From NCBI GenBank assembly GCA_902779165.1, contig CACZAN010000024.1:19152-83151 (forward strand): a stretch of DNA of 64,000 nucleotides, given 5' to 3'. The translations under genes were made by a program, and so were the position numbers. Positions 56,261-64,000 of the stretch are shown here, piece after piece. The DNA comes from an uncultured Bacteroidales bacterium. GTDB lineage: Bacteria; Bacteroidota; Bacteroidia; Bacteroidales; Bacteroidaceae. Positions within the stretch are counted from its first letter, which is position 1. Each line of letters opens with the position of its first letter. The notes beneath the pieces were generated by a model that was not told the origin of the DNA, searched no databases, and saw nothing but the letters and a program-made list of their open reading frames with translations.

Positions 56261-56850
56261 ATGTAGGTTCGCATAATATCGATGGCCTTTTGATTCTCGC
56301 CACCTTGTGGGATGATGAGGTCGGCATATCGTTTCGTGGGCTCTATGAATTCCAGATGCATAGGCTTCAGCACGTCGACATAGCGGTCCATAACCATCTG
56401 TGTGGTGCGGCCGCGTTCTACAATGTCGCGTGTGATGACGCGCATAAGGCGGTCATCGGGATCAGCATCCACGAAGATTTTTAAGTCCATCAGGTCGCGC
56501 AGCTCTTTGCGGCACAATGCCATGATGCCCTCGATAATAATAACCTCGCACGGCTCGATATGTATGGTCTCGGGCAAGCGGTTGCACTCTAAATAGGAGT
56601 ATGTTGGCTGTTCGATGGCCCTTCCCTCCCGTAGCTCGTTGATTTGATGAATAAGCAGCTTCCAGTCAAAAGCGTTGGGGTGGTCGAAGTTGATCTTGCG
56701 GCGTTCCTCCATGGGCATCCCCGTGTTGTCGTTGTAATACGAGTCTTGTGGGATGACCGCAATCTTCTCGCCTGGCAGCGATTCTACGATTTTGCGAACT
56801 ACGGTTGTCTTTCCGGACCCTGTGCCGCCTGCAATGCCGATGATATACAT
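56239..56850 (-). CDS. udk: Uridine kinase
   Basis: Phosphorylates uridine and cytidine in pyrimidine salvage. The 203 residues show P-loop GGTGSGKTT at 8-16, the substrate loop IPQDSYYND, NFDHPNAFDW, YSYLECNRLPET, VIIIEGIMAL, and the lid VDADPDDRLMRVITRD. Length and spacing are normal. It is 18 bases after the GH125 gene. Confidence 0.96.
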   Translation of the reverse strand: MYIIGIAGGTGSGKTTVVRKIVESLPGEKIAVIPQDSYYNDNTGMPMEERRKINFDHPNAFDWKLLIHQINELREGRAIEQPTYSYLECNRLPETIHIEPCEVIIIEGIMALCRKELRDLMDLKIFVDADPDDRLMRVITRDIVERGRTTQMVMDRYVDVLKPMHLEFIEPTKRYADLIIPQGGENQKAIDIMRTYIIHRLKP

Positions 56851-56868
56851 AGAACAGAAAATCTTTTG

Positions 56869-58311
56869 TTACTGAATGGTGATGCTGTTGAGCAGGTCGA
56901 GTTTGCCCTCACCTACCAGCTTGACGATAAGTTCGCCGAAGAGGGTGTTCTGCCATGCAAACCAGTCGCGGGTGTAGTTCGTGGCATCGTCCTTATGGAA
57001 ACTCTCATGCATGAACCCCTTTCCGGCATCGGTCGTCATCAGCATTTCGATACAGGCCTTGATTTCAGCATCGTCGGTGCTGGTGAATGCCTTCATCATA
57101 ATGCTCATCGGCCAAGGCATATCGTGTCCGATGTGAGGTCCGCCAATGCCTTCGCCTGCTTTACCGCGGAAGAAATAGGGGTTGTCCTCGCTCCATACGA
57201 AGCGGCGGGTGTTCTGGTAGATGGGATCGCTGGCGGGAACGTCGCCCAGATAGGCCATAGCAAGTAACGAGGGCACGTTCGCATCGTCCATCAGCAGCTG
57301 GTTGCCGAAGCCATCTACCTCGAAAGCGTAGATGGGACCGTACTTGGGATGGATGTTGATGGCGTACTTGTTCAAAGCCTCCTTCACCTCATTAGCCAAA
57401 GCGGTGCATTGTTGGGCAAGATCTGTGCGCTGGTTCACTTTCGTGAGAATCTCTGCGGCATTGCGTAACTGATGAACAGCCATGAAGTTAGAGGGAATGA
57501 GGAAAAGGAAGGTGGTGGCATCGTCGCTGGGACGGAAGGCGCTGGCAATGAGTCCCACAGGTTTCACAGGAGCTCCCCAGCCGTTGTTGCTCATCGTGTC
57601 GAGCTGGCGCTCGGTTCTGCGCTGGAAACGGTATTTGCCCTTATTGCCGTCTTTGTGCTGCTGGTCGCGGAAGGTGGTGAGGATGTTCTGCACAGCCTGA
57701 ATCCATGTTTCACCGAAAACGGAGGTGTCTCCCGTTGTAATCCAGTATTCATAGGCGAGGCGGATGACGTAGCAAAGGGAATCGATTTCCCACTTGCGTT
57801 CGTGCAGTTCGGGCTTCATGTCCGTCAAATCCTTCATCCATCCTCCATTGGGATTCGGTTCCTTGTTGAAGGCATTGGCGTAGGGGTCGATATTGATGCA
57901 TTTGAACTGGCGGAGTACAACGCCGGCGAGCATACGCTGCAGGTGCTTGTCCTTGGGAGCAAGTTTCACGTATGGGAAGACTTGAGCCCCTGAATCGCGC
58001 AACCACATGGCATGGATATCACCAGTATAAACGAATGTGTCGGGCAGCCCCTGTTCGTCGCTTTCTGTGTAGTGTACGGTGGTGTCGATGGTGTTGGGAT
58101 AGCAGTTGACGAACATCCAGGCGAGGCGATGGTTGGTCAGCAAGCGGGCTATCTCCTTGATTTGCTTTTCCACGGCATCGGAACGGAACAAACGTTCGCT
58201 TTCAGCGGGACGGTTGTTGACTTTCAGCACGTCGGTCTCTGCCACATAGTCGTTTGCTCGAATGGCTGTCGTTGCCAATGTCAATGCCAATAAGGTAAGA
58301 ATCTTCTTCAT
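56869..58311 (-). CDS. GH125 exo-alpha-1,6-mannosidase
   Basis: A 480-residue secreted protein fitting glycoside hydrolase family 125, metal-independent, inverting alpha-mannosidases. Signal peptide (ILTLLALTLATTAIRA), then DTFVYTGDIHAMWLRDSGAQ, NAFNKEPNPNGGWMKD, ERKWEIDSLCYVIRLAYEYW, SAFRPSDDATTFLFLIPSN, and GIGGPHIGHDMPWPMSIMM near the C-terminus. These long conserved blocks cover the whole length. In Bacteroidetes such enzymes trim host or yeast mannans, though no other mannan genes are close by. It lies between udk and an acyl-CoA synthetase gene. Confidence 0.9.
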   Translation of the reverse strand: MKKILTLLALTLATTAIRANDYVAETDVLKVNNRPAESERLFRSDAVEKQIKEIARLLTNHRLAWMFVNCYPNTIDTTVHYTESDEQGLPDTFVYTGDIHAMWLRDSGAQVFPYVKLAPKDKHLQRMLAGVVLRQFKCINIDPYANAFNKEPNPNGGWMKDLTDMKPELHERKWEIDSLCYVIRLAYEYWITTGDTSVFGETWIQAVQNILTTFRDQQHKDGNKGKYRFQRRTERQLDTMSNNGWGAPVKPVGLIASAFRPSDDATTFLFLIPSNFMAVHQLRNAAEILTKVNQRTDLAQQCTALANEVKEALNKYAINIHPKYGPIYAFEVDGFGNQLLMDDANVPSLLAMAYLGDVPASDPIYQNTRRFVWSEDNPYFFRGKAGEGIGGPHIGHDMPWPMSIMMKAFTSTDDAEIKACIEMLMTTDAGKGFMHESFHKDDATNYTRDWFAWQNTLFGELIVKLVGEGKLDLLNSITIQ

Positions 58312-58352
58312 AGCGTTTTTATTTGTTTCACGTCACTATTCCACGTCTTATT

Positions 58353-60026
58353 TCACACCGGATAGTCCATATAGAGGTATCGCTTAATGCTCCTCTTTGG
58401 GGTCTTCTCGAACTCTTCGGGCATGAGCCGGATTGCGTGGAGACGGCAGTAGGAGGGGACAATCTTGTTCAGCTCTATCCGATTCTCTTCCATCTGAGCT
58501 TCCAGCATAGCAGCCGAGAGTTTTGCAGCCTTGGCCTCTTCTGGGTCTGTGTAGACCAATCCGTAGAGGTGCTCGCCTTTCTGGATGACTACGCACTCCG
58601 ATACGAAAGGCAGTGAACCCAACTTGTCCTCTATTTCCTCGGGATAGATGTTCTGTCCGCTGGCACCCAGGAGCATGTTCTTTGAACGTCCCTTGATAAA
58701 GATGTTACCCTCGGCATCCATCACTCCGAGATCTCCTGTGTGATACCATCCGTCTTCATCGAGAATAGCTGCTGTGGCTTCTTCGTTCTTGTAGTAGCCC
58801 AGCATGACATTGGTGCCTCGTGTGAGGATTTCTCCAATGACGTTTTGTGGGTCTGGACTGTCGATGCGTACTTCCATGCGAACTACTGGCCGTCCGCAGG
58901 AACCAGGCTTGAAGGTCGACCAGTCGGAATAGCTGATGATGGGTGCACACTCGGTGGTACCGTAGCCTACAGTATAGTTGAATCCTATATCATGGAGTAC
59001 GGTTTCAATGTCCTGACTGAAAGCCGCTCCTCCCACAATGATTTCATAGAAGTTGCCGCCGAAGGCCTGCTGTAACTTGTGACATACTTCGGCTTTCACA
59101 CGGTCACGTAGAAAGGGTGTGCGTAGGGCCAGTCGAACGGCTGGTGTCTGCAGTTTTGGCAACACGGCTTTGCGAACGATTTTCTCGATGATGAGTGGAA
59201 CGGCAACCACCAATTTTGGCTTCAGGTCGGCAAAAGCTGAGAGCAACACAGCGGGCGATGGTGTCTTGGATAGGAAATGAACATGGACGCCATGAAGGAA
59301 CTCGTAGATGAACTCGAAGGCCATACCGTACATGTGGGCCATCGGAAGCATGGAGAGTACTTTGTCCCCAGGTCCCATTATATGGCCTAATACATCTACG
59401 GCGAATGCGTAGTTGCTCCACAACGCACGGAAAGGAATCATCACTCCCTTGGAATTCGATGTTGTACCGCTGGTGTAGTTCAGTACGGCCAGTTCATCGG
59501 GTTTATCCTCGTAATAATGTATGTCGCGAGCGCGGAAGTTCATTGGATATTTGGCACCGAAAAGACGATTGAGGTTCTCACGTGCATAGCGTACTTTCTC
59601 TGTGCGACCAACCAGCAGCGTGTATTCGTCGCTGGAGTTTCCGAAGATTCCTTCCAAATGGGGCATCTTGTCGGCATTGAGCTTGGGCCACACCTGGTCG
59701 CCCACGAACAGCAGTTTTGCTTCCGAGTGGTTTACGATATCGTGTATCTGCTCGGGGTGGAATTCATGCAGGATGGGCACTGCCACAGCACCATAGGTCA
59801 GAGTGGCGAAGAAGGCGATGCCCCATCGGGAGCTGTTGCGGCCGCAGATGGCCACTTTGTCTCCATGTCTGACACCCGATGCTTCGAGAATGATATGTAA
59901 CTTCTCGATGATACGGGCTACATCTTTATATTGGAAGGTCTGTACGCCGTAGTCGCTCAGACCGTCTCTGTCCCAGTACTTTTGAATTGTTTCCTGAACA
60001 CAGGCGTTGAAACTTTTTGTCTCCAC
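58353..60026 (-). CDS. AMP-forming acyl-CoA synthetase, tandem copy A
   Basis: ANL-superfamily adenylating enzyme of 557 residues, probably activating long-chain fatty acids. Motifs: A3 LNYTSGTTSNSKGVMIP near 185-201, A5 GYGTTECAPIISY, A8 DGWYHTGDLGVMD, and the lysine region KGRSKNMLLGASGQNIYPEEIED. The C-terminus reads KRSIKRYLYMDYPV. It is closely similar over its whole length to copy B upstream and has the same length, so they arose by tandem duplication. Substrate differences cannot be read from the sequence. Confidence 0.92.
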   Translation of the reverse strand: METKSFNACVQETIQKYWDRDGLSDYGVQTFQYKDVARIIEKLHIILEASGVRHGDKVAICGRNSSRWGIAFFATLTYGAVAVPILHEFHPEQIHDIVNHSEAKLLFVGDQVWPKLNADKMPHLEGIFGNSSDEYTLLVGRTEKVRYARENLNRLFGAKYPMNFRARDIHYYEDKPDELAVLNYTSGTTSNSKGVMIPFRALWSNYAFAVDVLGHIMGPGDKVLSMLPMAHMYGMAFEFIYEFLHGVHVHFLSKTPSPAVLLSAFADLKPKLVVAVPLIIEKIVRKAVLPKLQTPAVRLALRTPFLRDRVKAEVCHKLQQAFGGNFYEIIVGGAAFSQDIETVLHDIGFNYTVGYGTTECAPIISYSDWSTFKPGSCGRPVVRMEVRIDSPDPQNVIGEILTRGTNVMLGYYKNEEATAAILDEDGWYHTGDLGVMDAEGNIFIKGRSKNMLLGASGQNIYPEEIEDKLGSLPFVSECVVIQKGEHLYGLVYTDPEEAKAAKLSAAMLEAQMEENRIELNKIVPSYCRLHAIRLMPEEFEKTPKRSIKRYLYMDYPV

Positions 60027-60099
60027 GAATATCTTTTCGGGCTTTGCCCGTATTAAAATGTTTATTTATTGAGAATAATAATCTGTAGCGAGAACTCTA

Positions 60100-61773
60100 T
60101 TAAACAGGATAGTCCATATAGAGGAAGCGCTTAATGCTCTTTTTAGGCGTCTTCTCGAATTCCTCTGGCATGAGCTTAATGGCGTGAACGCGGGCGTAGA
60201 TGGGAACGATATTGTTCAACTCCAGTCGGTTCTCTTCCATCTGCTGTTCAAGGGCAGAAGGTGAGAGCCCGCCTTTTTTCACTTCGTCCGGATCAGCATA
60301 GACCAGTCCGAAAAGTTTGTCGCCCTTCTGGATGACCACACATTCTGTCACGTAGGGTAGGGAGGAGAGTTTGTCCTCGATTTCTTCGGGATAGATGTTT
60401 TGTCCGTTGGCACCCAGCAACATGTTCTTCGAGCGTCCCTTGATGAATACGTTGCCTTCGGAGTCCATCACTCCCAAGTCGCCCGTGTGGTACCATCCGT
60501 CTTTGTCCAGCGTTTGGGCTGTGGCCTCTTCGTTCTTATAGTACCCCAGCATGACATTCATACCGCGAGTGAGGATCTCACCTGGGATATTCTGAGGATC
60601 ACGGCTGTCGATGCGCACTTCCATGCGTGGTGCCGGACGACCGCACGAACCCTGTTTGAACTTGTTCCAGGGGGAATAGCAGATGATAGGTGCACACTCT
60701 GTGGCACCATAGCCGATGGTGTAGTTGAAGCGGATACCCTTGAGGAACACCTCAATGTCGTGGTTCATAGCTGCACCACCGACGATGATTTCGAAGAAGT
60801 TATCACCAAAGGCCTGCTGCATCTTGCGACGGATTTTGGTCTTCACATGGTCGCGAAGCAGAGGGGTCATAAGTGCCAACTGAATGGCAGGTGCCTTGAT
60901 CTTCGGGAAGATAGCCTTGCGCACCACTTTTTCTATCAGCAACGGAACAGCAATCACCACCTTTGGCTTCAGGTCTGAGAAGGCCTTCAACAGTACGGTG
61001 GGTGAAGGAGTCTTTCCCAGGAAATGAACGTGGGCGCCGCGGGTCATCTCATAAAGGAACTCGAAAGCCATTCCATACATGTGTGCTGTAGGCAGGATGC
61101 TCACGATATTGTCGCCGGCTTTTACATGGTTGTCATACACCTCATGGGCAAACTCTACGTTGCTCCACAACGCGCGGTAGGGAATCATCACTCCCTTGGA
61201 GTTCGAAGTCGTACCGCTGGTGTAGTTGAGTACTGCCATCTCATCAGCTTGGTCTTCATAGTAATGAATGTCGCGGGCTCTGAAATTCATGGGGAACTTC
61301 TCACCAAAAAGTCGGTTAAGATTCTCGCGCGCATACCTTACTTTATCTGTGCGCCCGTGAAGGAGGCGGTATTCATCGTTGCTGTTTGCAAAGATGCCTT
61401 CCAATCCGGGCATCTTCTCGGCATCGAGGTTTGGCCACACCTGGTCGCCTACGAAGAGTAACTTTGCCTCCGAGTGGTTCACGATGTCATGAATCTGTTC
61501 AGGGTGGAATTCATGCAGGATGGGTACAGCCACTGCCCCATAGGTCAACGTGGCCAGAAAAGCAATACCCCACCGAGCGGTGTTGCGGCCGCAGATAGCA
61601 ACCTTGTCGCCATGTTGCACTCCGGATGCCTCCAAAATGATGTGCAACTTTTCTATGATGCGTGCTACGTCTTTGTATTGGAAAGTGTGGACGCCATAGT
61701 CCGACAAGGCATCCAGATCCCAATGATCTTTGATGCTTTGTTCCAGACTGGCGTTGAAACTTGGACAATCCAT
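60100..61773 (-). CDS. AMP-forming acyl-CoA synthetase, tandem copy B
   Basis: Paralog of copy A, also 557 residues: LNYTSGTTSNSKGVMIPYRA, IGYGATECAPIICY, DGWYHTGDLGVMDSEGN, KGRSKNMLLGANGQNIYPEE, and end KKSIKRFLYMDYPV. It is first in a probable minus-strand operon with the promoter at 61889-61920; 73 bases separate it from copy A. All ATP-binding and catalytic motifs are intact in both copies, so both should be active. Likely membrane-associated. Confidence 0.92.
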   Translation of the reverse strand: MDCPSFNASLEQSIKDHWDLDALSDYGVHTFQYKDVARIIEKLHIILEASGVQHGDKVAICGRNTARWGIAFLATLTYGAVAVPILHEFHPEQIHDIVNHSEAKLLFVGDQVWPNLDAEKMPGLEGIFANSNDEYRLLHGRTDKVRYARENLNRLFGEKFPMNFRARDIHYYEDQADEMAVLNYTSGTTSNSKGVMIPYRALWSNVEFAHEVYDNHVKAGDNIVSILPTAHMYGMAFEFLYEMTRGAHVHFLGKTPSPTVLLKAFSDLKPKVVIAVPLLIEKVVRKAIFPKIKAPAIQLALMTPLLRDHVKTKIRRKMQQAFGDNFFEIIVGGAAMNHDIEVFLKGIRFNYTIGYGATECAPIICYSPWNKFKQGSCGRPAPRMEVRIDSRDPQNIPGEILTRGMNVMLGYYKNEEATAQTLDKDGWYHTGDLGVMDSEGNVFIKGRSKNMLLGANGQNIYPEEIEDKLSSLPYVTECVVIQKGDKLFGLVYADPDEVKKGGLSPSALEQQMEENRLELNNIVPIYARVHAIKLMPEEFEKTPKKSIKRFLYMDYPV

Positions 61774-61888
61774 ATTCTTTGTTCTTTAGTACTGTTGTGC
61801 GTCTGTTTTCTTACTTTTGTTAAATCCGGTATACCGAAATGGTACCTCAAAATAGAGGCTTTTATTGCACATTTTGGCAAATCGTGTG

Positions 61889-61920
61889 CAAAGGTAGGGC
61901 GTTTTTTGCACACTTCCAAA
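61889..61920 (-). promoter_or_regulatory. Promoter of the acyl-CoA synthetase operon
   Basis: On the minus strand, TTTG at 61920-61917, 20 bases, TACCTTTG at 61896-61889. It gives a leader of about 110 bases. Genes down to the Dna2-like gene (52210) are closely spaced and may be read from here. Confidence 0.85.
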
Positions 61921-62017
61921 TTTTTTGTGCAAAAAATAGCCATGCCTTTATGAATTTGTATCAAGAAGGAACTTTCAGAACAAAGAATTGGCAAAATCGG
62001 TCATTTTACCAAATCTG

Positions 62018-62686
62018 CTAATATTGGCGCTGCCCGAAAATCTGTGTGCCGATACGGATGAGCGTGGAACCTTCATCTACGGCAATATGCCAATCATCAC
62101 TCATGCCCATCGAGAGTTCACGGAAATGGTTACTCTCTTGAAAGAAGTCCTTGCGAGCTTCCTCGAAGAAACGGCGGGCCTGATGGAAATCCTCACGTAT
62201 GCGAAAGGTATTATCGGTATTCGTGGCCATCGCCATAATACCAGCAATTTCTACGCCTTTCATGGTTCGCCAAACACCTTCTTCAAGAAACAGACGTGCT
62301 TCATCGGGAGTAAAACCGAATTTTGTTTCTTCTTGTGCCACATGGAGTTGAAGCAGGCAAGGGATGATACGGCCGGATTTTAAGGCTTGTTTGTTGATTT
62401 CTGAGAGCAAGTGTAGAGAATCTACGGCATGAATGAGGTGTACGTAGGGGGCTATATATTTGACCTTGTTAGTCTGTAGATGTCCGATAAAATGCCACTC
62501 CAGGCCTAGGTTTGCCAGTTCCTGGTGCTTACGTTGTAGCTCTTGAGCATGGCTCTCGCCGAATACACGCTGGCCAGCAGCGTATGCTTCACGAATGGCC
62601 TCCGAAGGGTGGTATTTCGATACAGCCACGAGGCGCACCCCTGAGGGTAGCGCTTCGTGGATTCTTTGGATTTCTTCAGAAATCAT
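62018..62686 (-). CDS. YggS-family pyridoxal phosphate-binding protein
   Basis: PLP-binding protein of the YggS/PROSC family, which maintains PLP homeostasis and has no known enzymatic activity. The 222-residue protein has the PLP lysine in VAVSKYHPSEAI (Lys24), GESHAQELQRKHQEL, the family hallmark EWHFIGHLQTNKVKYI, and LSMGMSDDWHIAVDEGST near the end. ATG 62686 gives the family's usual start and overlaps the DUF4494 stop (ATGA). Confidence 0.94.
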   Translation of the reverse strand: MISEEIQRIHEALPSGVRLVAVSKYHPSEAIREAYAAGQRVFGESHAQELQRKHQELANLGLEWHFIGHLQTNKVKYIAPYVHLIHAVDSLHLLSEINKQALKSGRIIPCLLQLHVAQEETKFGFTPDEARLFLEEGVWRTMKGVEIAGIMAMATNTDNTFRIREDFHQARRFFEEARKDFFQESNHFRELSMGMSDDWHIAVDEGSTLIRIGTQIFGQRQY

Positions 62687-63129
62687 TTTGCAACCTGTTT
62701 GTAACGATAAACATCCATGATGTTCGTCTCGGTAATACTCACGATGACCCAGTCGCCCAGCGTACCTTCCATGCATTTGTCGAGATTCTTGACGGTATCG
62801 CGGAAGTCGGTGGCTTGGACCAATATATTTTGGGCCGTGCGCTTTTCGGCTCCAGTCTTCTCATCAAGGGTGATATAGGCAACCTTCGCCCGAAACCAGC
62901 GGTCAGCAGTGCTGTCCGAGCTTTCAAAAAGCTCTGCCAAGCGGGCGCGTTTGATATCGGTGACTGTGAATTCACCACTGATGTAAGGGGTCATCTCTTC
63001 GATGAAACGACGTTCGGCCTCTGTGAAACTCAGTGCTTCTACGACATATGTTTCGGTCACTTTCTTCAATAAGCCCGTTTCCATGGTCTTGTCGTAACGG
63101 ACTTTGCATTCAAACCATTCGTTATTCAT
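62683..63129 (-). CDS. DUF4494-family protein
   Basis: A 148-residue cytoplasmic protein fitting DUF4494, a Bacteroidetes family of unknown function often located beside yggS. It begins NNEWFECKVRYDKTMETGLL and includes VVEALSFTEAERRFIEEM. It is coupled to yggS by a 4-base overlap, which suggests linked function. Confidence 0.85.
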   Translation of the reverse strand: MNNEWFECKVRYDKTMETGLLKKVTETYVVEALSFTEAERRFIEEMTPYISGEFTVTDIKRARLAELFESSDSTADRWFRAKVAYITLDEKTGAEKRTAQNILVQATDFRDTVKNLDKCMEGTLGDWVIVSITETNIMDVYRYKQVAK

Positions 63130-63183
63130 AATATTACTATGTTTTTATTGTTCTGAAAAGAGCATTTGTCTCCTAAGTGGGCA

Positions 63184-63191
63184 CAAAGATA
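63184..63191 (-). promoter_or_regulatory. -7 element for DUF4494-yggS
   Basis: TATCTTTG on the minus strand (63191-63184). The nearest TTTG upstream (63217-63214) gives a spacing of 22. It lies back to back with the plus-strand promoter at 63231. Confidence 0.6.
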
Positions 63192-63230
63192 CAGCATTTT
63201 CATAAGAAAACAGCAAAAAAAATGAAATTC

Positions 63231-63263
63231 TTTGGGCCGAATAAGAGGAAATCAGTATTTTTG
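63231..63263 (+). promoter_or_regulatory. Promoter of the last gene (Bacteroidetes type)
   Basis: TTTG at 63231-63234, 21 bases, TATTTTTG at 63256-63263, 50 bases before the start codon. Confidence 0.75.
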
Positions 63264-63313
63264 CACCCAGAAAATCCTTTTTAACCGTAGCAATTAACAC
63301 AAACAATACTTTT

Positions 63314-64000
63314 ATGAAGAGATTCTCAATCCGAGGTTTGCTGTTGGGTACTGCATGGGTGCTCAGCACATCTGCAGTTTTTTCTTATTCTGCTCTGCTA
63401 TCTGAATCAGATGACGAATTTGTCATCCGCTTCGTTGATGCGAAAGGAGCTCCCATCCACAGGGCCAGTTCAACTCTGCCAGAGGTCATACGTCTCAATG
63501 GTACTGGCGCAGAGGCCGATGTCACAGTCTCTGCAACAGAGCTGACAGAGGACATCAGTCTTCGGGTCGGACCGGGTTTGGAGGTCACTCCTACCACCAT
63601 TTCTGCGGGAACGCCTTCGACGAAGGTGACCGTGCGGAATGTCTCCACCTTGCGTCACACCGAGAGTCAGCTGATTCTTCGCTCTGGCGACATCCGCACC
63701 TATGTGAATATCGTTGCCGAAGGTACGCAATTGCCCAGCAAGGACATCTCCTCTCTTGCCACCGTATTTGACGGTGCTTCGGTCGAATCCCAGTCGTTCG
63801 ATGCCTCTTCTCTGAGCTCTCAGGGCTACACTATTGAGATTAAGGCCCGCACCGACGACCCCTCGAAGTCCGTACTTCCTTATGCCGTTACTTCCGACGG
63901 CCTGGGCTTCAAGAGCTACATCCGCAGCACGTCAATGGGTCTGATGAACGGTAAGAATGTCTTCGTCTCGGAGAAGGGTCTCTCTAATCCCTCAAACGGC
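63314..64000 (+). CDS. Secreted protein, 3' end beyond the window
   Basis: Starts ATG 63314 and stays open to the window end (229 codons seen). A signal peptide (IRGLLLGTAWVLSTSAVFS) precedes a beta-rich domain (VIRFVDAKGAPIHRASSTLP; LRVGPGLEVTPTTISAGTP), reminiscent of the N-terminal domains of Bacteroidetes surface proteins, and then the start of a region like concanavalin/LamG domains (GYTIEIKARTDDPSKS). This suggests a secreted carbohydrate-binding or glycan-processing lipid-free protein. No catalytic motif is visible in the part seen. Confidence 0.8.
   Translation, partial: MKRFSIRGLLLGTAWVLSTSAVFSYSALLSESDDEFVIRFVDAKGAPIHRASSTLPEVIRLNGTGAEADVTVSATELTEDISLRVGPGLEVTPTTISAGTPSTKVTVRNVSTLRHTESQLILRSGDIRTYVNIVAEGTQLPSKDISSLATVFDGASVESQSFDASSLSSQGYTIEIKARTDDPSKSVLPYAVTSDGLGFKSYIRSTSMGLMNGKNVFVSEKGLSNPSNG

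Overview
The window reads as chromosomal DNA of a Bacteroidales bacterium, most likely Prevotella-like (Prevotellaceae). The evidence is the repeated Bacteroidetes promoter signature (TTTG, 19-21 bases, then TAnnTTTG), a complete MoxR/Bat aerotolerance operon, an RseC-RnfBCDGEA cluster, a NUDIX-type AraR in an L-arabinose operon, GH125 and DUF4838 proteins, a DksA-like protein that has lost its zinc cysteines, and a long Ala/Lys/Glu-tailed ribosomal protein S16. There is no prophage, insertion sequence with a transposase, CRISPR array or rRNA. The DNA is mostly housekeeping and metabolism, with unusual short repeats between genes.

Layout. 1-3.5 kb: SNF2 helicase (cut by the window edge) and trmD. 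3.6-4.4 kb: zeta-toxin-like kinase overlapped by a 51-codon gene, then a 22-bp tandem repeat array. 4.8-9.0 kb: ftsY, rimO, an HU protein and a membrane-anchored HU-LysM-like protein. 9.0-17.7 kb: the bat operon (moxR, DUF58, membrane protein, batA, a fused batB-batC, batD, batE). 17.7-25.5 kb: PAP2 phosphatase, ileS, dksA-like, lspA, DUF4296 lipoprotein, a small hypothetical, galE. 25.9-32.8 kb: DUF4838 protein, an ABC-F ATPase, grpE, a broken dnaJ, folC. 33-40.2 kb: rpsP, rseC, rnfBCDGEA and an FNT-like channel. 40.2-51.2 kb (minus strand): the arabinose operon galM-araP-araR-araD-two unknown genes-araA-ribulokinase, followed by an rRNA/tRNA methyltransferase. 51.6 kb: tRNA-Pro. 51.7-52.2 kb: two 22-bp arrays and an element with perfect 31-bp inverted ends. 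52.2-63.1 kb (minus strand): Dna2-like nuclease-helicase, lytic transglycosylase, uridine kinase, GH125, two tandem acyl-CoA synthetases, YggS, DUF4494. 63.3 kb to end: start of a secreted protein, cut by the edge.

How the genes work together. The bat genes form an envelope complex (two VWA proteins, TPR and SH3 proteins, a MoxR chaperone ATPase). Rnf couples ferredoxin oxidation to ion pumping. The arabinose operon covers mutarotation, uptake, isomerisation, phosphorylation and epimerisation, with its own regulator, and carries two unrecognised genes with almost no spacing between araD and araA.

The most striking non-genic signal is a set of five tandem arrays at four places that all have exactly a 22-bp period and all have dyad-symmetric units, though the unit sequence differs from array to array. 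Arrays about 24 kb apart, in opposite orientation, share 19 of 22 bases in one unit. Two other families of intergenic palindromes are present: an AGACCCA-type C/G-rich element (one copy is translated as part of RimO) and AT-rich inverted repeats. The two other main oddities are a frame-breaking deletion in dnaJ and a degenerate second ATPase site in the ABC-F protein.
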